Assembly: GCF_009765225.1 (NCBI RefSeq)
Contig: NZ_VMSF01000001.1
Location: 1,922,001 to 1,986,000 of the forward strand
Source of the DNA: Leifsonia sp. AG29
GTDB taxonomy: Bacteria > Actinomycetota > Actinomycetes > Actinomycetales > Microbacteriaceae
Reading direction: 5' to 3'
DNA: 64,000 nucleotides
Shown: in pieces, positions 16,877 to 30,042 of the stretch
Numbering within the stretch: the stretch's first letter is position 1
Layout of the letters: every line of letters begins with the position of its first letter
Translations under genes and position numbers: made by a program
Notes under the pieces: generated by a model
Databases searched by the model: none
The model's input: only the letters and a program-made list of their open reading frames with translations
What the model was told of the DNA's origin: nothing

Positions 16877-17395
16877 ATGAACAGCGCAGCGCCGGACCGA
16901 CCGACCGATCCCACGCCCGACCTCGCGGCCTTCCGGCAGGCGTTCCGCCGTCACGCCGCCGGCGTGGCGGTCATCACCGCTCAGGACGCCGCCGGCGCAC
17001 CGGTCGGCTTCACGGCGACCTCACTCGCGTCGCTCGCCGCCGTGCCGCCGCTCGCGACGTTCAACATGGCGTTGTCCGCCTCCAGCTGGCCGGCGATCGC
17101 CGAGACCGAGCGCGTCGTCGTCCACATGCTCGGCGCCCGCAACAAGGCGGTCGCGGAGATCCTCTCGGCGGACAACACGCAGCGCTTCCTCGGAGACCAC
17201 TGGTTCCGGGGTCCGCACGGGCTCCCCGTGCTGCGGGACGTCACCGCGTGGATGGTCGGCCGGATCGTCGAGCGCTTCCCGGTGCACAACAGCGCCGTCG
17301 TCGTCGTCCAGATCGAGCAGGGCGAGCTGGGACCCGAGGACGCGCCGCTCCTCTACCACGAGCGCCGCTACCACCGTCCCACCGAACTGGGCTGA
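16877..17395 (+). CDS. Flavin reductase family protein
   Basis: Flavin reductase-like (FMN-binding split-barrel) protein of 172 residues, of the kind supplying reduced FMN or FAD to a monooxygenase. Seen: FRRHAAGVAVITA near the N-terminus, VGFTATSLASLAAVPPL, the FMN-contact region, and a C-terminal HxRRYH (YHERRYH). The ATG at 16877 is preferred because the upstream part runs into hisD antisense. No partner oxygenase lies nearby, so the substrate is unknown. It is convergent with dnaE over 34 bases and divergent from hisD. Confidence 0.85.
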   Translation: MNSAAPDRPTDPTPDLAAFRQAFRRHAAGVAVITAQDAAGAPVGFTATSLASLAAVPPLATFNMALSASSWPAIAETERVVVHMLGARNKAVAEILSADNTQRFLGDHWFRGPHGLPVLRDVTAWMVGRIVERFPVHNSAVVVVQIEQGELGPEDAPLLYHERRYHRPTELG

Positions 17396-17429
17396 CGGGG
17401 ACTGGGCTGACTCCGGACTGCGCTGCCGG

Positions 17430-20954
<3,525 letters not shown>

Positions 20955-21012
20955 TGCAACTCCGTGTTGTGGGTGTGGCTACCAGCCTACGTCGGACGGC
21001 CGACGCCGGTCG

Positions 21013-21933
21013 TCACGACGCCCGGAGGACGTCCAGTGCGTGCTGCAGATCGGCCGGGTAGCCGGTCGTGAACGTGACCCACTCCCCGGTCGCGGGGTGC
21101 TCGAACGCCAGCTGCACGGCGTGGAGCCACTGGCGGCTCAGTCCGAGGCGCGCCGAGAGCGTCGGATCGGCGCCGTACATGGCGTCGCCGACGCACGGGT
21201 GCCGCTGCGCCGCCATGTGCACCCGGATCTGGTGCGTGCGGCCGGTCTCCAGGTGGATCTCGAGGAGGCTCGCGGCGGGGAACGCCTCGATCGTCTCGTA
21301 ATGCGTGACCGACGGCTTGCCCCCCGCGACGACCGCGAACTTCCAGTCGGAGCGGGGGTGCCTCCCGATCGGCGCGTCGATGGTGCCGCTCAGCGGGTCC
21401 GGGTGGCCCTGGACGACGGCATGATAGATCTTCTCCACCGTCCGGTCGTGGAACGCGCGTTTGAGCGCCGTGTACGCCCGCTCGGACTTCGCCACGACCA
21501 TCAGCCCGCTGGTTCCGGCGTCGAGCCGGTGGACGATGCCCGCTCGTTCCGCGGCGCCGGATGTGGAGATGCGGAACCCGGCGGCCGCGAGAGCGCCGAG
21601 GACCGTCGGCCCTTCCCACCCGACGGACGGATGCGCGGCCACCCCGACCGGCTTGTCCACGACCACGATGTCATCGTCGTCGTGCACGATCGTGAGCTCG
21701 GGGACCGCGATCGGCACGATCTCGACATCGGCCTTCGGCTGCCACGACACCTCGAGCCACGACCCGGCGGTCAGGCGGTCGGACTTCCCGGCCTCGCGAC
21801 CATCGACGAGGACGCCGCCGGCCTCCGCGACCTCGGCCGCGAAGGTCCGGGAGAACCCGAGGAGCTTGGCGAGGCCCGCGTCGACGCGCGCGCCGTCCAG
21901 CCCGTCAGGAATCGGGAGGGTGCGCGTCTGCAT
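21013..21933 (-). CDS. RluA family pseudouridine synthase (RluD-like)
   Basis: Isomerises uridines in rRNA, probably 23S. 306 residues: an N-terminal S4 RNA-binding domain (about 12-80) then the catalytic domain with [11 protein letters not shown], where the Asp is the nucleophile, and [11 protein letters not shown] start directly after the lspA stop. The lspA-rluD pair is common in Gram-positive and actinobacterial genomes. The exact target position cannot be fixed from sequence; RluD (U1911/1915/1917) is the usual assignment for this neighbourhood. Confidence 0.93.
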   Translation of the reverse strand: MQTRTLPIPDGLDGARVDAGLAKLLGFSRTFAAEVAEAGGVLVDGREAGKSDRLTAGSWLEVSWQPKADVEIVPIAVPELTIVHDDDDIVVVDKPVGVAAHPSVGWEGPTVLGALAAAGFRISTSGAAERAGIVHRLDAGTSGLMVVAKSERAYTALKRAFHDRTVEKIYHAVVQGHPDPLSGTIDAPIGRHPRSDWKFAVVAGGKPSVTHYETIEAFPAASLLEIHLETGRTHQIRVHMAAQRHPCVGDAMYGADPTLSARLGLSRQWLHAVQLAFEHPATGEWVTFTTGYPADLQHALDVLRAS

Positions 21934-22539
21934 CTACGGCTTCGGGCTCTCGGGCCGCTCGGCGGCCTCGTCGGAGCGGGCGTCGTCGCCGTCATCGCCC
22001 GCACCGTCGTCGCCGTGGTCGTCGCCGTGCGTGCGGCTGCCGTCCAGCCCGACGCCGCGGATGGTGAGGATCAGGAACAGCGCCATGCTCGACACGATGG
22101 CGACGTCGGCGAGGTTGAAGATCGCCGGGAGGAGCGGGATCTGGAGGAAGTCGACGACATGCCCCACACCGAAACCGGGGGCCCGGAACAGCCGGTCCGT
22201 CAGGTTGCCGAGCAGGCCGCCGAGCAGGAGCCCGAACAGGATCGCCCACGCCGTGGAGCGGATGCGCGGCGCGTACCAGATGACGAACCCGAGCACACCC
22301 ACGCCCACGATCGAGAAGATCCAGGTCGAGCCGCTGCCGATCGAGAAGGCGGCGCCGGCGTTCTTGACGAAGTGGAACTGGAGCAGCTGGCCGAGGACCT
22401 GGATCTGCTGGCCCTCGAACAGGTTCGACACGACCAGGACCTTGGCGATCTGGTCGACGAGGTACACGCAGAGCGCCACCACCGCCAGGATCACCAAGGC
22501 CCGGACGCTGACCTTGGACCGGGAGGGACTAGCCTCCAA
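21934..22539 (-). CDS. lspA: Lipoprotein signal peptidase II
   Basis: Aspartyl protease of the membrane that removes signal peptides from prolipoproteins. 201 residues with four membrane helices and the two catalytic aspartates in NLTDR (D115) and FNLADV (D145). The open frame runs upstream into divIVA; the TTG at 22539, overlapping the divIVA end by 11 bases, gives a normal N-terminus, and no ATG is available. Oddity: residues 166-201 form a hydrophilic tail very rich in Asp, Gly and His (HGDDHGDDGAGDDGDD), not part of the family core. It would serve lipoproteins such as CtaC. Confidence 0.93.
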   Translation of the reverse strand: MEASPSRSKVSVRALVILAVVALCVYLVDQIAKVLVVSNLFEGQQIQVLGQLLQFHFVKNAGAAFSIGSGSTWIFSIVGVGVLGFVIWYAPRIRSTAWAILFGLLLGGLLGNLTDRLFRAPGFGVGHVVDFLQIPLLPAIFNLADVAIVSSMALFLILTIRGVGLDGSRTHGDDHGDDGAGDDGDDARSDEAAERPESPKP

Positions 22540-23344
22540 AGCCGGGGAAGACCGGGGGCTGGCCCTGGCCCTGGGCGTTGCCGTCGTCGGAACCGCCGGC
22601 CGCGACCGGGGCCGGGACACCCGCGGCGGGACGCGCCTGCTGGCCCTGGCCGCCGAAGCCGGCCGGCTGCGACACCGGGGTGTCGAGCTCGCGCAGCTGG
22701 CCCTCGATGTAGCTCTTGAGACCCTTGCGGTAGTCGCGCTCGAAGGTGCGCAGCTCGTCGATGCGGCGCTCGAGCCCGGTGCGCTCCTGGTCGAGGGCGC
22801 TGATCTGGGCGCGCTGCTTCGACTCGGCCTCGGCGACGATGCGGGCGGCGGTGGCGTGGCCCTCGGCGATCAGCGCGTCGCGCTTCTCGACGCCCTCGCG
22901 CACGTGCTCCTCGTGGAGGCGGCGGGCGAGCTGGAGGAGGTTGTTGGTGGCGTTCGGGTCGTTCGGGTTGTCAGCGGGAGCCGCGTACGACGGAGCCGCC
23001 GCCTGCTGCGGCTGCTGCTTCGCCTCGGCGAGCTGCTGCTGCGTCTGCGAGAGTCGCTGCTTGAGCTCGTCGTTCTCGCGCTGAAGACGCTCGGTCTCGC
23101 CGTTGTCGGCCGGCGCGGTCGCGACGGCCGCGGGACCGGACTGACCGCCGCTGCGCTGCAACTCCGCGATGCGCGAGTCGGCCGCCACGAGCCGCTGCTT
23201 GAGCTCGTCGTTCTCCTGGCCCAGACGACGCAGTTCGACGACGACCTCGTCGAGGAAGTCGTCGACCTCGTCCTGGTCGTAGCCCTCGCGGAACTTCGTC
23301 GGCTGGAACCGCTTGTTGACTACATCTTCCGGAGTCAGCGCCAT
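22529..23344 (-). CDS. divIVA: DivIVA/Wag31 polar growth and cell-division protein
   Basis: Coiled-coil scaffold binding curved membrane at poles and septa and directing wall synthesis. 271 residues: the DivIVA N-terminal membrane-binding domain (MALTPEDVVNKRFQPTKF, EGYDQDEVDDFLDEV), a coiled coil, a Gln/Ala/Pro-rich linker (about 65-125), a second long coiled coil, and a disordered Gly/Gln-rich tail. The linker and two-coil layout match actinobacterial Wag31. ATG start with GGTGG upstream and a small palindrome (TTAGATCTTCTAA, 23356-23368) just before it. In mycobacteria it is a Ser/Thr kinase substrate. Confidence 0.96.
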   Translation of the reverse strand: MALTPEDVVNKRFQPTKFREGYDQDEVDDFLDEVVVELRRLGQENDELKQRLVAADSRIAELQRSGGQSGPAAVATAPADNGETERLQRENDELKQRLSQTQQQLAEAKQQPQQAAAPSYAAPADNPNDPNATNNLLQLARRLHEEHVREGVEKRDALIAEGHATAARIVAEAESKQRAQISALDQERTGLERRIDELRTFERDYRKGLKSYIEGQLRELDTPVSQPAGFGGQGQQARPAAGVPAPVAAGGSDDGNAQGQGQPPVFPGFGG

Positions 23345-23491
23345 GGCAAGCCACCTTAGATCTTCTAAAACGAACAGAAAGTGCGTTCAGCCAACGCTAG
23401 CAAAGTGCGCACACTCCGCGCACTCCGCCGCACCTCGCGCGCCGGCTCTGCAACCCTATAACGGAGCGCCCAGCCGACACGCTCACGACTC

Positions 23492-23788
23492 TCAGCGGAA
23501 TGCCAGTGTGATGTACAGGCCGATGATGACGGCGAGCATGGTGAGACTCCACCCGAAGTCGATCGCGACCGGGCCCATGGACAGCCGCGGGATGATCCGG
23601 CGGAAGAACCGGATCGGCGGGTCGGTCACGACATACGTCGACTCAGCGAGCACGAGACCGAACCCGCGGGGTCGCCACTGGCGCGCGAACACGCGGACGA
23701 GATCGAGCACGAACCGGGCCCAGAGCACGAAGAAGTAGATCAGGAGGAGGTAGTACGCGACGGTCGCGACGATCGAGACGACAAACAC
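23492..23788 (-). CDS. YggT family membrane protein
   Basis: Small integral membrane protein of the YggT/Ycf19 family, 98 residues with two hydrophobic segments (about 2-27 and 70-96) around a conserved amphipathic region (TYVVTDPPIRFFRRIIPRL). Its place between sepF and divIVA is strongly conserved in actinobacteria (Rv2146c), which suggests a role in division or wall assembly. The biochemical function is not established. GTG start at 23788. Confidence 0.92.
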   Translation of the reverse strand: MFVVSIVATVAYYLLLIYFFVLWARFVLDLVRVFARQWRPRGFGLVLAESTYVVTDPPIRFFRRIIPRLSMGPVAIDFGWSLTMLAVIIGLYITLAFR

Positions 23789-23806
23789 GATTCAAGTATG
23801 GACGAA

Positions 23807-23838
23807 AGCGCACTGCCCCCCGACGGGGACGGTGCGCT
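23807..23838 (-). terminator. Probable terminator hairpin between sepF and yggT
   Basis: AGCGCAC pairs with GTGCGCT over seven bases; after mismatches, CCCC pairs with GGGG around a small loop. On the minus strand CTTTCG follows. It would separate sepF from yggT-divIVA, at least in part. Confidence 0.55.
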
Positions 23839-23861
23839 CACGGGGTTCCGGGGGCGGGCGC

Positions 23862-24377
23862 TCAGGCCTGAGCGAAGAAGGAGGCGTCGACCTCGGCGTC
23901 CTGGCCGCCGTGCTCGCCGGAGACGACGACGTGCGACGGGGAGAGGAGGAAGACCTTCGGGGTGACCCGCTCGATCTTGCCGTAGAGACCCTGCGAGAGG
24001 CCGCTGGCGAAGTCGATGAGGCGGCGGGCGTCGCCCTCGCTCATCTGAGAGAGGTTGATGATGACCGGGACACCCTCGCGGAACGACTCGGCGATCGCCT
24101 GGGCGTCGCGGTACTGGCGGGGGTGGACCGTGAGGATCTCGTTCATTTCCTGTACCGATGCATTCCGTGCGGTGGACGCCTTGCGCAGCGGCGTGACCGG
24201 AGCGCGGCCGGCCGCGGGAGCGACCGGGGCGGGGTGGGGGACGGCCTGGACCGGCGGCTGGGCGGGGGCCTCGCGGCGCGGCGCGTGCTGCACCGGCTCC
24301 TGAGGCTCCTCGTCGAACTCCAGCTCCTCGTCGGCGAGGCCGAGGTAGACCATCGTCTTCTTCAGCGGGTTGGCCAT
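23862..24377 (-). CDS. sepF: Cell division protein SepF
   Basis: Membrane-tethering partner of FtsZ; in actinobacteria, which lack FtsA, it is the main anchor of the Z ring. 171 residues: an N-terminal amphipathic membrane-binding region ([14 protein letters not shown]), a disordered Pro/Ala linker (about 25-70) and the SepF core, with [19 protein letters not shown] and VINLSQM. The frame is open further upstream, but ATG 24377 gives the canonical start, with GGAAG just before it. It follows yggS and ftsZ on the same strand. Confidence 0.95.
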   Translation of the reverse strand: MANPLKKTMVYLGLADEELEFDEEPQEPVQHAPRREAPAQPPVQAVPHPAPVAPAAGRAPVTPLRKASTARNASVQEMNEILTVHPRQYRDAQAIAESFREGVPVIINLSQMSEGDARRLIDFASGLSQGLYGKIERVTPKVFLLSPSHVVVSGEHGGQDAEVDASFFAQA

Positions 24378-24446
24378 GCGCTTCCTCCGTCTTGACCAGT
24401 GCGCCGACGGGACGCCTCGCACTTCGGAACCTTGTTGGTTTCGAGA

Positions 24447-25148
24447 TTAACGAGGTTGCGGCCGATTCCCGGTAATGGCGGTCCCGATCCGAAGGTGTGT
24501 CGCGCCCGCGGCGATCGCCTCGCGGTAGTCCTGGGACATTCCGGCGGAGATGGCCGTCGCCTCCGGGGCGATAGCGCGGACGCGCTCGCTTGCCGCGCGG
24601 ACGCGCTCGAACGCGCGGGCGGGCTCCTCGTCGATGGGGGCGACGGCCATGAGACCGAGCAGGCGCAGCCCGGGCGTCGCGAGCACATGCTCGACGAGCG
24701 GTTCGAGGTCCCGGTCGGCCACGCCTCCCCTCGCGGGGTCGTCCGTGAGGTTGAGCTGGACGAACGCGTCGACCGTGCCCTCCTCGGAGCGGAGCGCGTC
24801 CACGAGGGACAGTCGGTCGACCGAGTGGATGACGCTCGCGTAGCGGCGCACCTGACGGGCCTTCTTGCTCTGCAGCTGCCCGACGAAGTGCCACGTCAGC
24901 GCGAGGTCGGCGAGCTCGGCAGCCTTCTCCTGCGCCTCCTGGTGCCGGTTCTCCCCCACGTCGCGCACCCCGAGCGCCGCGAGTTCGCGGACGAGCGATG
25001 CGGGGTGGAACTTCGTGACCACCACGCAGGTCACCTCCTCGGGCGAGCGGGCCGCCGCCCGTGCCGCGTCGGCGATGCCGGCACGGACGGCGGCGAGCCG
25101 CTCCGCGAGAGGGCTACTTGAGGAAGTCGGGGATGTCGAGGTCGTCAT
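24447..25148 (-). CDS. YggS family pyridoxal phosphate homeostasis protein
   Basis: PLP-binding alanine-racemase-fold protein (YggS/PLPHP) that buffers free PLP. 233 residues. Seen: [18 protein letters not shown] with the PLP lysine in [36 protein letters not shown] and [10 protein letters not shown] near the phosphate site. The ATG at 25148 overlaps the ftsZ end by 35 bases, so a shorter downstream start is possible. Its place between ftsZ and sepF is conserved (Rv2148c). Confidence 0.94.
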   Translation of the reverse strand: MTTSTSPTSSSSPLAERLAAVRAGIADAARAAARSPEEVTCVVVTKFHPASLVRELAALGVRDVGENRHQEAQEKAAELADLALTWHFVGQLQSKKARQVRRYASVIHSVDRLSLVDALRSEEGTVDAFVQLNLTDDPARGGVADRDLEPLVEHVLATPGLRLLGLMAVAPIDEEPARAFERVRAASERVRAIAPEATAISAGMSQDYREAIAAGATHLRIGTAITGNRPQPR

Positions 25149-26292
25149 TCTCGTCGTCGAAAGCCGGGTCCTTCTGGGGTGCCGCTTCGGCGGCCGGGTG
25201 CTCCCCCGCGTGCCATGACTCGGTCTGGGGAGCCGCGACCTCGCCGGCCTCGACCGCGGCCGACGACTGCAGGGCCGCCTCCTCCGAGCCGGCCTCGACG
25301 AAGCTCGACCGGCGGCTGTCGTTCACCGCGGGACGGCTGTTCGGCTCGCCGCCGTCGAAGCCCGCCGCGATGACGGTCACGCGGACCTCGTCGCCCAGGG
25401 TGTCGTCGATGACCGCGCCGAAGATGATGTTCGCCTCCGGGTGCACCGCCTCCTGCACGAGCCGGGCGGCGTCGTTGATCTCGAAGATGCCGAGGTTCGA
25501 TCCGCCCTGGATCGAGAGCAGGACGCCGTGCGCCCCGTCGATCGAGGCTTCGAGGAGGGGCGACGCCACCGCGAGCTCGGCCGCTTTGATGGCGCGGTCC
25601 GCGCCCCGGGACGAGCCGATGCCCATGAGAGCGCTGCCCGCGCCCTGCATGACCGACTTGACGTCGGCGAAGTCGAGGTTGATGAGACCGGGGGTCGTGA
25701 TGAGGTCGGTGATGCCCTGGACACCGGCGAGGAGGACCTGGTCGGCGGTCGAGAACGCCTCCAGCATGCTGATGCCGCGATCGCTGATCTCGAGGAGACG
25801 GTCGTTCGGCACCACGATGAGGGTGTCGACCTCTTCCTTCAGCCGCTGCACGCCCGACTCGGCCTGCTGCTGGCGGCGCTTGCCCTCGAACGAGAACGGC
25901 TTGGTGACGACACCGATGGTCAGCGCGCCGATGGACTTCGCGATGCGGGCCACGACGGGTGCGCCGCCGGTTCCCGTGCCGCCGCCCTCTCCCGCGGTCA
26001 CGAAGACCATGTCGGCGCCGGCGAGGGCCTCCTCGATCTCCTCGGCATGGTCCTCGGCGGCGCGGCGGCCGACCTCGGGATCGGCGCCGGCACCGAGGCC
26101 GCGGGTGATCTCGCGGCCGACGTCGAGCTTCACGTCGGCGTCGCTCATCAGCAGCGCCTGGGCGTCCGTGTTGATGGCGATGAACTCGACGCCGCGCAGG
26201 CCGAGCTCGATCATGCGGTTGACGGCGTTGACGCCGCCACCGCCGATGCCGACGACCTTGATCACGGCGAGGTAGTTCTGGTTTGCTGTCAC
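25114..26292 (-). CDS. ftsZ: Cell division protein FtsZ
   Basis: Tubulin-like GTPase forming the division ring. 392 residues: the GTP-binding tubulin signature [12 protein letters not shown], the T7 loop region with [11 protein letters not shown], a flexible acidic linker (about 315-380) and the C-terminal peptide [10 protein letters not shown] that contacts SepF and other partners. GTG start with GGAGG six bases upstream. About 140 bases separate it from ftsQ and hold a palindrome and possible promoter, so ftsZ probably has its own promoter besides read-through. Confidence 0.98.
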   Translation of the reverse strand: MTANQNYLAVIKVVGIGGGGVNAVNRMIELGLRGVEFIAINTDAQALLMSDADVKLDVGREITRGLGAGADPEVGRRAAEDHAEEIEEALAGADMVFVTAGEGGGTGTGGAPVVARIAKSIGALTIGVVTKPFSFEGKRRQQQAESGVQRLKEEVDTLIVVPNDRLLEISDRGISMLEAFSTADQVLLAGVQGITDLITTPGLINLDFADVKSVMQGAGSALMGIGSSRGADRAIKAAELAVASPLLEASIDGAHGVLLSIQGGSNLGIFEINDAARLVQEAVHPEANIIFGAVIDDTLGDEVRVTVIAAGFDGGEPNSRPAVNDSRRSSFVEAGSEEAALQSSAAVEAGEVAAPQTESWHAGEHPAAEAAPQKDPAFDDENDDLDIPDFLK

Positions 26293-26317
26293 GTCCGGCC
26301 TCCACGGGAACCTTCAA

Positions 26318-26330
26318 CCTCAAGTCGAGG
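26318..26330. promoter_or_regulatory. Palindrome in the ftsZ leader
   Basis: CCTC-AAGTC-GAGG, four-base arms with a five-base centre, lies about 26 bases upstream of the ftsZ GTG, within AACCTCAAGTCGAGGCTT. Short palindromes of this shape suit dimeric regulators such as MerR proteins. An FtsR-type MerR gene is in this window, but no binding can be claimed. Confidence 0.25.
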
Positions 26331-26434
26331 CTTAAAGTTATGCTGAGTATGCAATTCTCGATCTGACGGTATGCGCGCGGGCGCCCCCGCCGCGGCAGGC
26401 GCGGGGCGTGTCGGGAAACTGCACCGCATCGGGG

Positions 26435-27445
26435 TCATCCGGTCGTGACGCTGTGGGGCGAGGAGACGTCGTACCGGCTCGCCTTCGGGGCGCTCTTCAG
26501 CAGCGCTCCGAGGTCTGCCGCCTTGAGCTCGGAGTCCTCGGCACTCCCCCACACCACGGTCGCCGAGCGCCCTCGCAGCGTGAAGCTCACATCGTCCTTG
26601 GTCTTGGCGGTGATCGTGTCGACCTGCGAGAGCACGTCGGCGGGCAGCGCGCTCAGCACGCCGGCGGCCGCCGCGAACCCCGAGCCGGCGTTCGTCTCGG
26701 CCGACGCGCCCGAAGCCGCGATGAGGGGGTATCCCGCCGGCCGGCCGGCGCTGGAGGCGATCGGCACCTTCGCCGCGTCGACCAGGACGTACGCGCTCCC
26801 CTGCTGCACGACCCCGATCGCCTGACGCTCCACGACGCGGACCACGATCGAGTCCGGCGGCCGGCTCTCGATCGTGTAGCTGCGGATGAGCGGGAAGGCC
26901 GCGAGGTCCGCCGAGATCGCGGCCTGATCGAGCAGCGGCAGTGGAGTCCCGACCTGGTCGGAGAGCTTCTGCTCGATGGCGCCCGCGTCGAGCCGGGAGG
27001 TCCCCTCCACCCGGATGTGCCGGAGCGCGAGGAGCGGCGAGTACGCGATCAGGACGACACCGACCACGAGCGCGACCACGACACCGGCGGTGGCGAGCCA
27101 CGCGATCCGGCGACGCCGCGACCGTCTCGTGAAGCGGCGCACCTCGCCGCGCTCGAGACGCCGGCGCTCCTTCCTGGCCGCCCGCAGGGCCCGCGCGATC
27201 TCCCGGTTGGTCGGCAGCTGCGGGATCTCGGCCGTGCCGTGACCGCGCGGCGGCGGGGCCGCGCCGGCATCGCGCGCCTCCTGCGGGATCGGGAGCGGGC
27301 CGGTCACCGTCTGCACCGCGCGGGGCGATGCGGCCGGCGGAGCGGGCGACGGCTCCTCCGCGCCCCCACGCCCGCCCGGCGCGGGCGAGGCCGCGGGCGA
27401 CGGCGGAGGCGCCGGAGGCCGATCGAAACCCTGGGGACGCTTCAC
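26435..27445 (-). CDS. ftsQ: Cell division protein FtsQ/DivIB
   Basis: Bitopic divisome protein linking FtsL and partners to FtsI/FtsW. 336 residues: a long Pro/Ala-rich cytoplasmic N-terminus (1-105), one membrane helix (about 113-137), then the extracytoplasmic POTRA domain starting LLALRHIRVEGTSRLDAG and the FtsQ beta domain. The cytoplasmic tail is long compared with E. coli FtsQ, as usual in actinobacteria. GTG start at 27445, 11 bases after the murC stop. Confidence 0.93.
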   Translation of the reverse strand: MKRPQGFDRPPAPPPSPAASPAPGGRGGAEEPSPAPPAASPRAVQTVTGPLPIPQEARDAGAAPPPRGHGTAEIPQLPTNREIARALRAARKERRRLERGEVRRFTRRSRRRRIAWLATAGVVVALVVGVVLIAYSPLLALRHIRVEGTSRLDAGAIEQKLSDQVGTPLPLLDQAAISADLAAFPLIRSYTIESRPPDSIVVRVVERQAIGVVQQGSAYVLVDAAKVPIASSAGRPAGYPLIAASGASAETNAGSGFAAAAGVLSALPADVLSQVDTITAKTKDDVSFTLRGRSATVVWGSAEDSELKAADLGALLKSAPKASRYDVSSPHSVTTG

Positions 27446-27456
27446 CGGCGCTGGTC

Positions 27457-28905
27457 CTACTCCGTGCGGGCCGCCGCACCGGCGTCGGCGGACGCGGCCG
27501 GCCCGGTGCGACGCAGCGAGTCGAGGAGCTGGGGGACGATCCGGTACACGTCGCCGCAGCCGAGAGTGATGACGAAGTCGCCCTCCCGGGCGATCCTCGC
27601 GGTGTGGTCGGCCGCCTCCTGCCAGTCGGCGATGAACGCGACGCGCTCGGGATGCTCGAACCGCTCGGCGACGAGGGCGCCGGTCACCCCGGGCTCCGGG
27701 TCCTCCCGGGCGCCGTAGACGTCGAGGACGACCGTCTCGTCGGCGTACCGCTCCAGCGTCTCCGCGAACTCCTTGGCGAACAGACGGGTCCGGCTGTAGA
27801 GGTGCGGCTGGTGGACGGCGATGATGCGGCCGTCGCCGACGACGGTCCGCGCGGCCGACAGGGCGGCGGCGACCTCGGTGGGGTGATGGGCGTAGTCGTC
27901 GTAGACGCTGACGCCGCCGATCGTGCCGTGCAGTTCGAAGCGGCGCTCGGTCCCTCCGAACTCGGCGATCGCGGCGAGCGAGCGCTCGGGATCGAAGCCG
28001 AGGCCCGTGAGCACAGCGAACGCGCCTCCCGCGTTGATCGCGTTGTGGCGGCCGGGGACCCGGAGTCGCGCGGCGTAGTCCTGGCCGTCGTAGCGGACGG
28101 CGAAGGAGACGGGGCCCTCGGTCACGATCGAGTGGACGCGCACGTCGGCGTTCTCGGCCTCGCCGAAGGTGATGATGCGCTTGTCCGGCGCCGCCTCGCG
28201 CAGGCGCCCGGTGACGTGGATCGCCCCCGGATCGTCCGACGAGACGGCGACGAAGTCGTCCGCCTCCCGGGCGAAAGTGACGAAGGCGTCCTCGAAGGCC
28301 TCCAGGGACCCGTAGTGATCGAGGTGGTCCGGGTCGACGTTCGTGATCAGCGCGACGGCCGTGTCGTAGAGGAGGAACGAGCCGTCCGACTCGTCGGCCT
28401 CGACGACGAACAGCTCTCCGCTGCCCGCCTGGGAGCTCTTCCCGAGGGAGGCGATGACGCCGCCGTTGACGAAGCTCGGGTCCTCGCCGAGGCCCAGGAG
28501 GCCGGTGATGATCATTCCCGTGGACGTGGTCTTGCCGTGCGCGCCGGCGACGGCCACGAGGCGCTTGCGGCTGATCAGCCAGGCGAGGGCCTGCGACCGG
28601 TGCAGCACCGGCAGCCCCTTGGCCAGAGCGAGCTGGTACTCGGGGTTGTCCTGCCAGAGGGCGCCGGTGACGACGAGGGTGTCGGCGTCGCCCACGTTGG
28701 CGGCGTCGTGCCCGATCGCGATCGTCGCGCCGAGCGCGCGGAGCGCGTCGATGTTGGAGGAGTGCCGGACGTCCGAGCCGGTGACCGGGTGGCCGGCCTC
28801 GAGGAAGAGCCGCGCGATCCCGCTCATGCCCGAACCGCCGATGCCCACGAAGTGCAGCCTCCCGAGCTCGTCGGGGAGGGGCATGCTGAGGTCGGGTTTG
28901 ATCAC
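27457..28905 (-). CDS. murC: UDP-N-acetylmuramate--L-alanine ligase
   Basis: Adds L-alanine to UDP-MurNAc, the first stem-peptide step; cytosolic, ATP-dependent. 482 residues with the three Mur ligase domains: [14 protein letters not shown] (UDP-binding), GAHGKTTST (P-loop) and the [11 protein letters not shown] signature in the C-terminal half. GTG start at 28905. It sits between murG and ftsQ in conserved order; murB, often next to murC elsewhere, is absent here. Confidence 0.97.
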   Translation of the reverse strand: MIKPDLSMPLPDELGRLHFVGIGGSGMSGIARLFLEAGHPVTGSDVRHSSNIDALRALGATIAIGHDAANVGDADTLVVTGALWQDNPEYQLALAKGLPVLHRSQALAWLISRKRLVAVAGAHGKTTSTGMIITGLLGLGEDPSFVNGGVIASLGKSSQAGSGELFVVEADESDGSFLLYDTAVALITNVDPDHLDHYGSLEAFEDAFVTFAREADDFVAVSSDDPGAIHVTGRLREAAPDKRIITFGEAENADVRVHSIVTEGPVSFAVRYDGQDYAARLRVPGRHNAINAGGAFAVLTGLGFDPERSLAAIAEFGGTERRFELHGTIGGVSVYDDYAHHPTEVAAALSAARTVVGDGRIIAVHQPHLYSRTRLFAKEFAETLERYADETVVLDVYGAREDPEPGVTGALVAERFEHPERVAFIADWQEAADHTARIAREGDFVITLGCGDVYRIVPQLLDSLRRTGPAASADAGAAARTE

Positions 28906-28962
28906 GAGTACTGCTTTCGGTCGGGTGCGGGCTGCTCCATCAAGTATGACGCTACGCCCCGG

Positions 28963-30042
28963 TCAGGACGATCCGGCGAGGGCGCTCCGGATGAGGGCGA
29001 CCATGCGGTCGGAGCCGTCGCGGACGCCCGCGGAAGCGGCGCGGCGCCCCATCTCGGCGACCCGGTCGCGGTCGGACAGCAAGGGCAGCAGGCCGGAGTC
29101 CACCCACCCGGGGAGGAACTCCGCGTCGTCGATCAGGAGGCCACCGCCCGCAGCCACGACGCCGGCGGCGTTGAAGCGCTGCTCGCCGTTGCCGATGGGG
29201 AACGGCACGTACACGGCCGGGATGCCGAGGGCGGCGAACTCGCTCACGGTCGCTGCTCCCGCTCGGGCGACCGCCAGATCGGTGAGCGCGAACGCCAGGT
29301 CCATGCGATCGCAATAGTCGATCAGGCGGTAGTGCTCCACGCCGGGGTCCGCCAGCTCGCCCCGGCCTCCTTGGATGTGCAGCACCTGCCAGCCCGCGGC
29401 CGTGAGCTCGGGGGCGCGGGCGGCGATCGTCTCGTTGATGCGCCGGGCACCCAGGGAGCCGCCGGTGACGAGCAGGGTCGGACGATCGCCGGCCAGCCCG
29501 AACTCGGCGAGGGCCGCGGGGCGCGCCGCGGACCGGTCGAGCTCCTCGATCTCCACGCGGAGGGGCATCCCGACGAAAGTGGCGTGCGGCAGGGGCGTTC
29601 CCTCGAACGCGACCCCGACCCAGCGGGTGTAGCGCGCACCGAGCCGGTTCGCGAGGCCCGGGCGCGCGTTCGCCTCGTGCTCGATCAGGGGCACGCCCTC
29701 CTTGCGCGCGGCCGAGTACGCCGGCGCGGAGGCGTAGCCGCCGAAGCCCACGACCGCGTCGATGCCCCTCTCGCGGATGAGCTGCCGGACCGTCGCCGTC
29801 GAGCGGCGGTACTCCCCCGGGAAGCGCAGCGCGGCGGCGTCGGGCCGGCGCGGGAACGGCAGCTTCGGGATCGTGGCGAGCTCGTAGCCGCGGGCGGGGA
29901 CGAGCCGCGCCTCCAGCCCCTCCTTGGTGCCGAGGACGAGCACCTCCGAGGTCGGGTCGTCGCGGCGGAGCCGGTCGGCGACCGCGAGCAGGGGGTTCAC
30001 GTGGCCGGCGGTGCCTCCGCCGGCGAGCAGATAGCGCGTCAC
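28963..30042 (-). CDS. murG: UDP-GlcNAc:lipid I N-acetylglucosaminyltransferase
   Basis: GT-B glycosyltransferase turning lipid I into lipid II on the inner membrane face. 359 residues. Seen: LLAGGGTAGHVNPLLAVA at the N-terminus, HEANARPGLANR, VTGGSLGARRINE, and the UDP-GlcNAc site RAGAATVSEFAALGIPAVYVPFP followed by EQRFNA. The frame is open far upstream through ftsW; the GTG at 30042 shares four bases (GTGA) with the ftsW stop and is the coupled start. Confidence 0.97.
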   Translation of the reverse strand: MTRYLLAGGGTAGHVNPLLAVADRLRRDDPTSEVLVLGTKEGLEARLVPARGYELATIPKLPFPRRPDAAALRFPGEYRRSTATVRQLIRERGIDAVVGFGGYASAPAYSAARKEGVPLIEHEANARPGLANRLGARYTRWVGVAFEGTPLPHATFVGMPLRVEIEELDRSAARPAALAEFGLAGDRPTLLVTGGSLGARRINETIAARAPELTAAGWQVLHIQGGRGELADPGVEHYRLIDYCDRMDLAFALTDLAVARAGAATVSEFAALGIPAVYVPFPIGNGEQRFNAAGVVAAGGGLLIDDAEFLPGWVDSGLLPLLSDRDRVAEMGRRAASAGVRDGSDRMVALIRSALAGSS

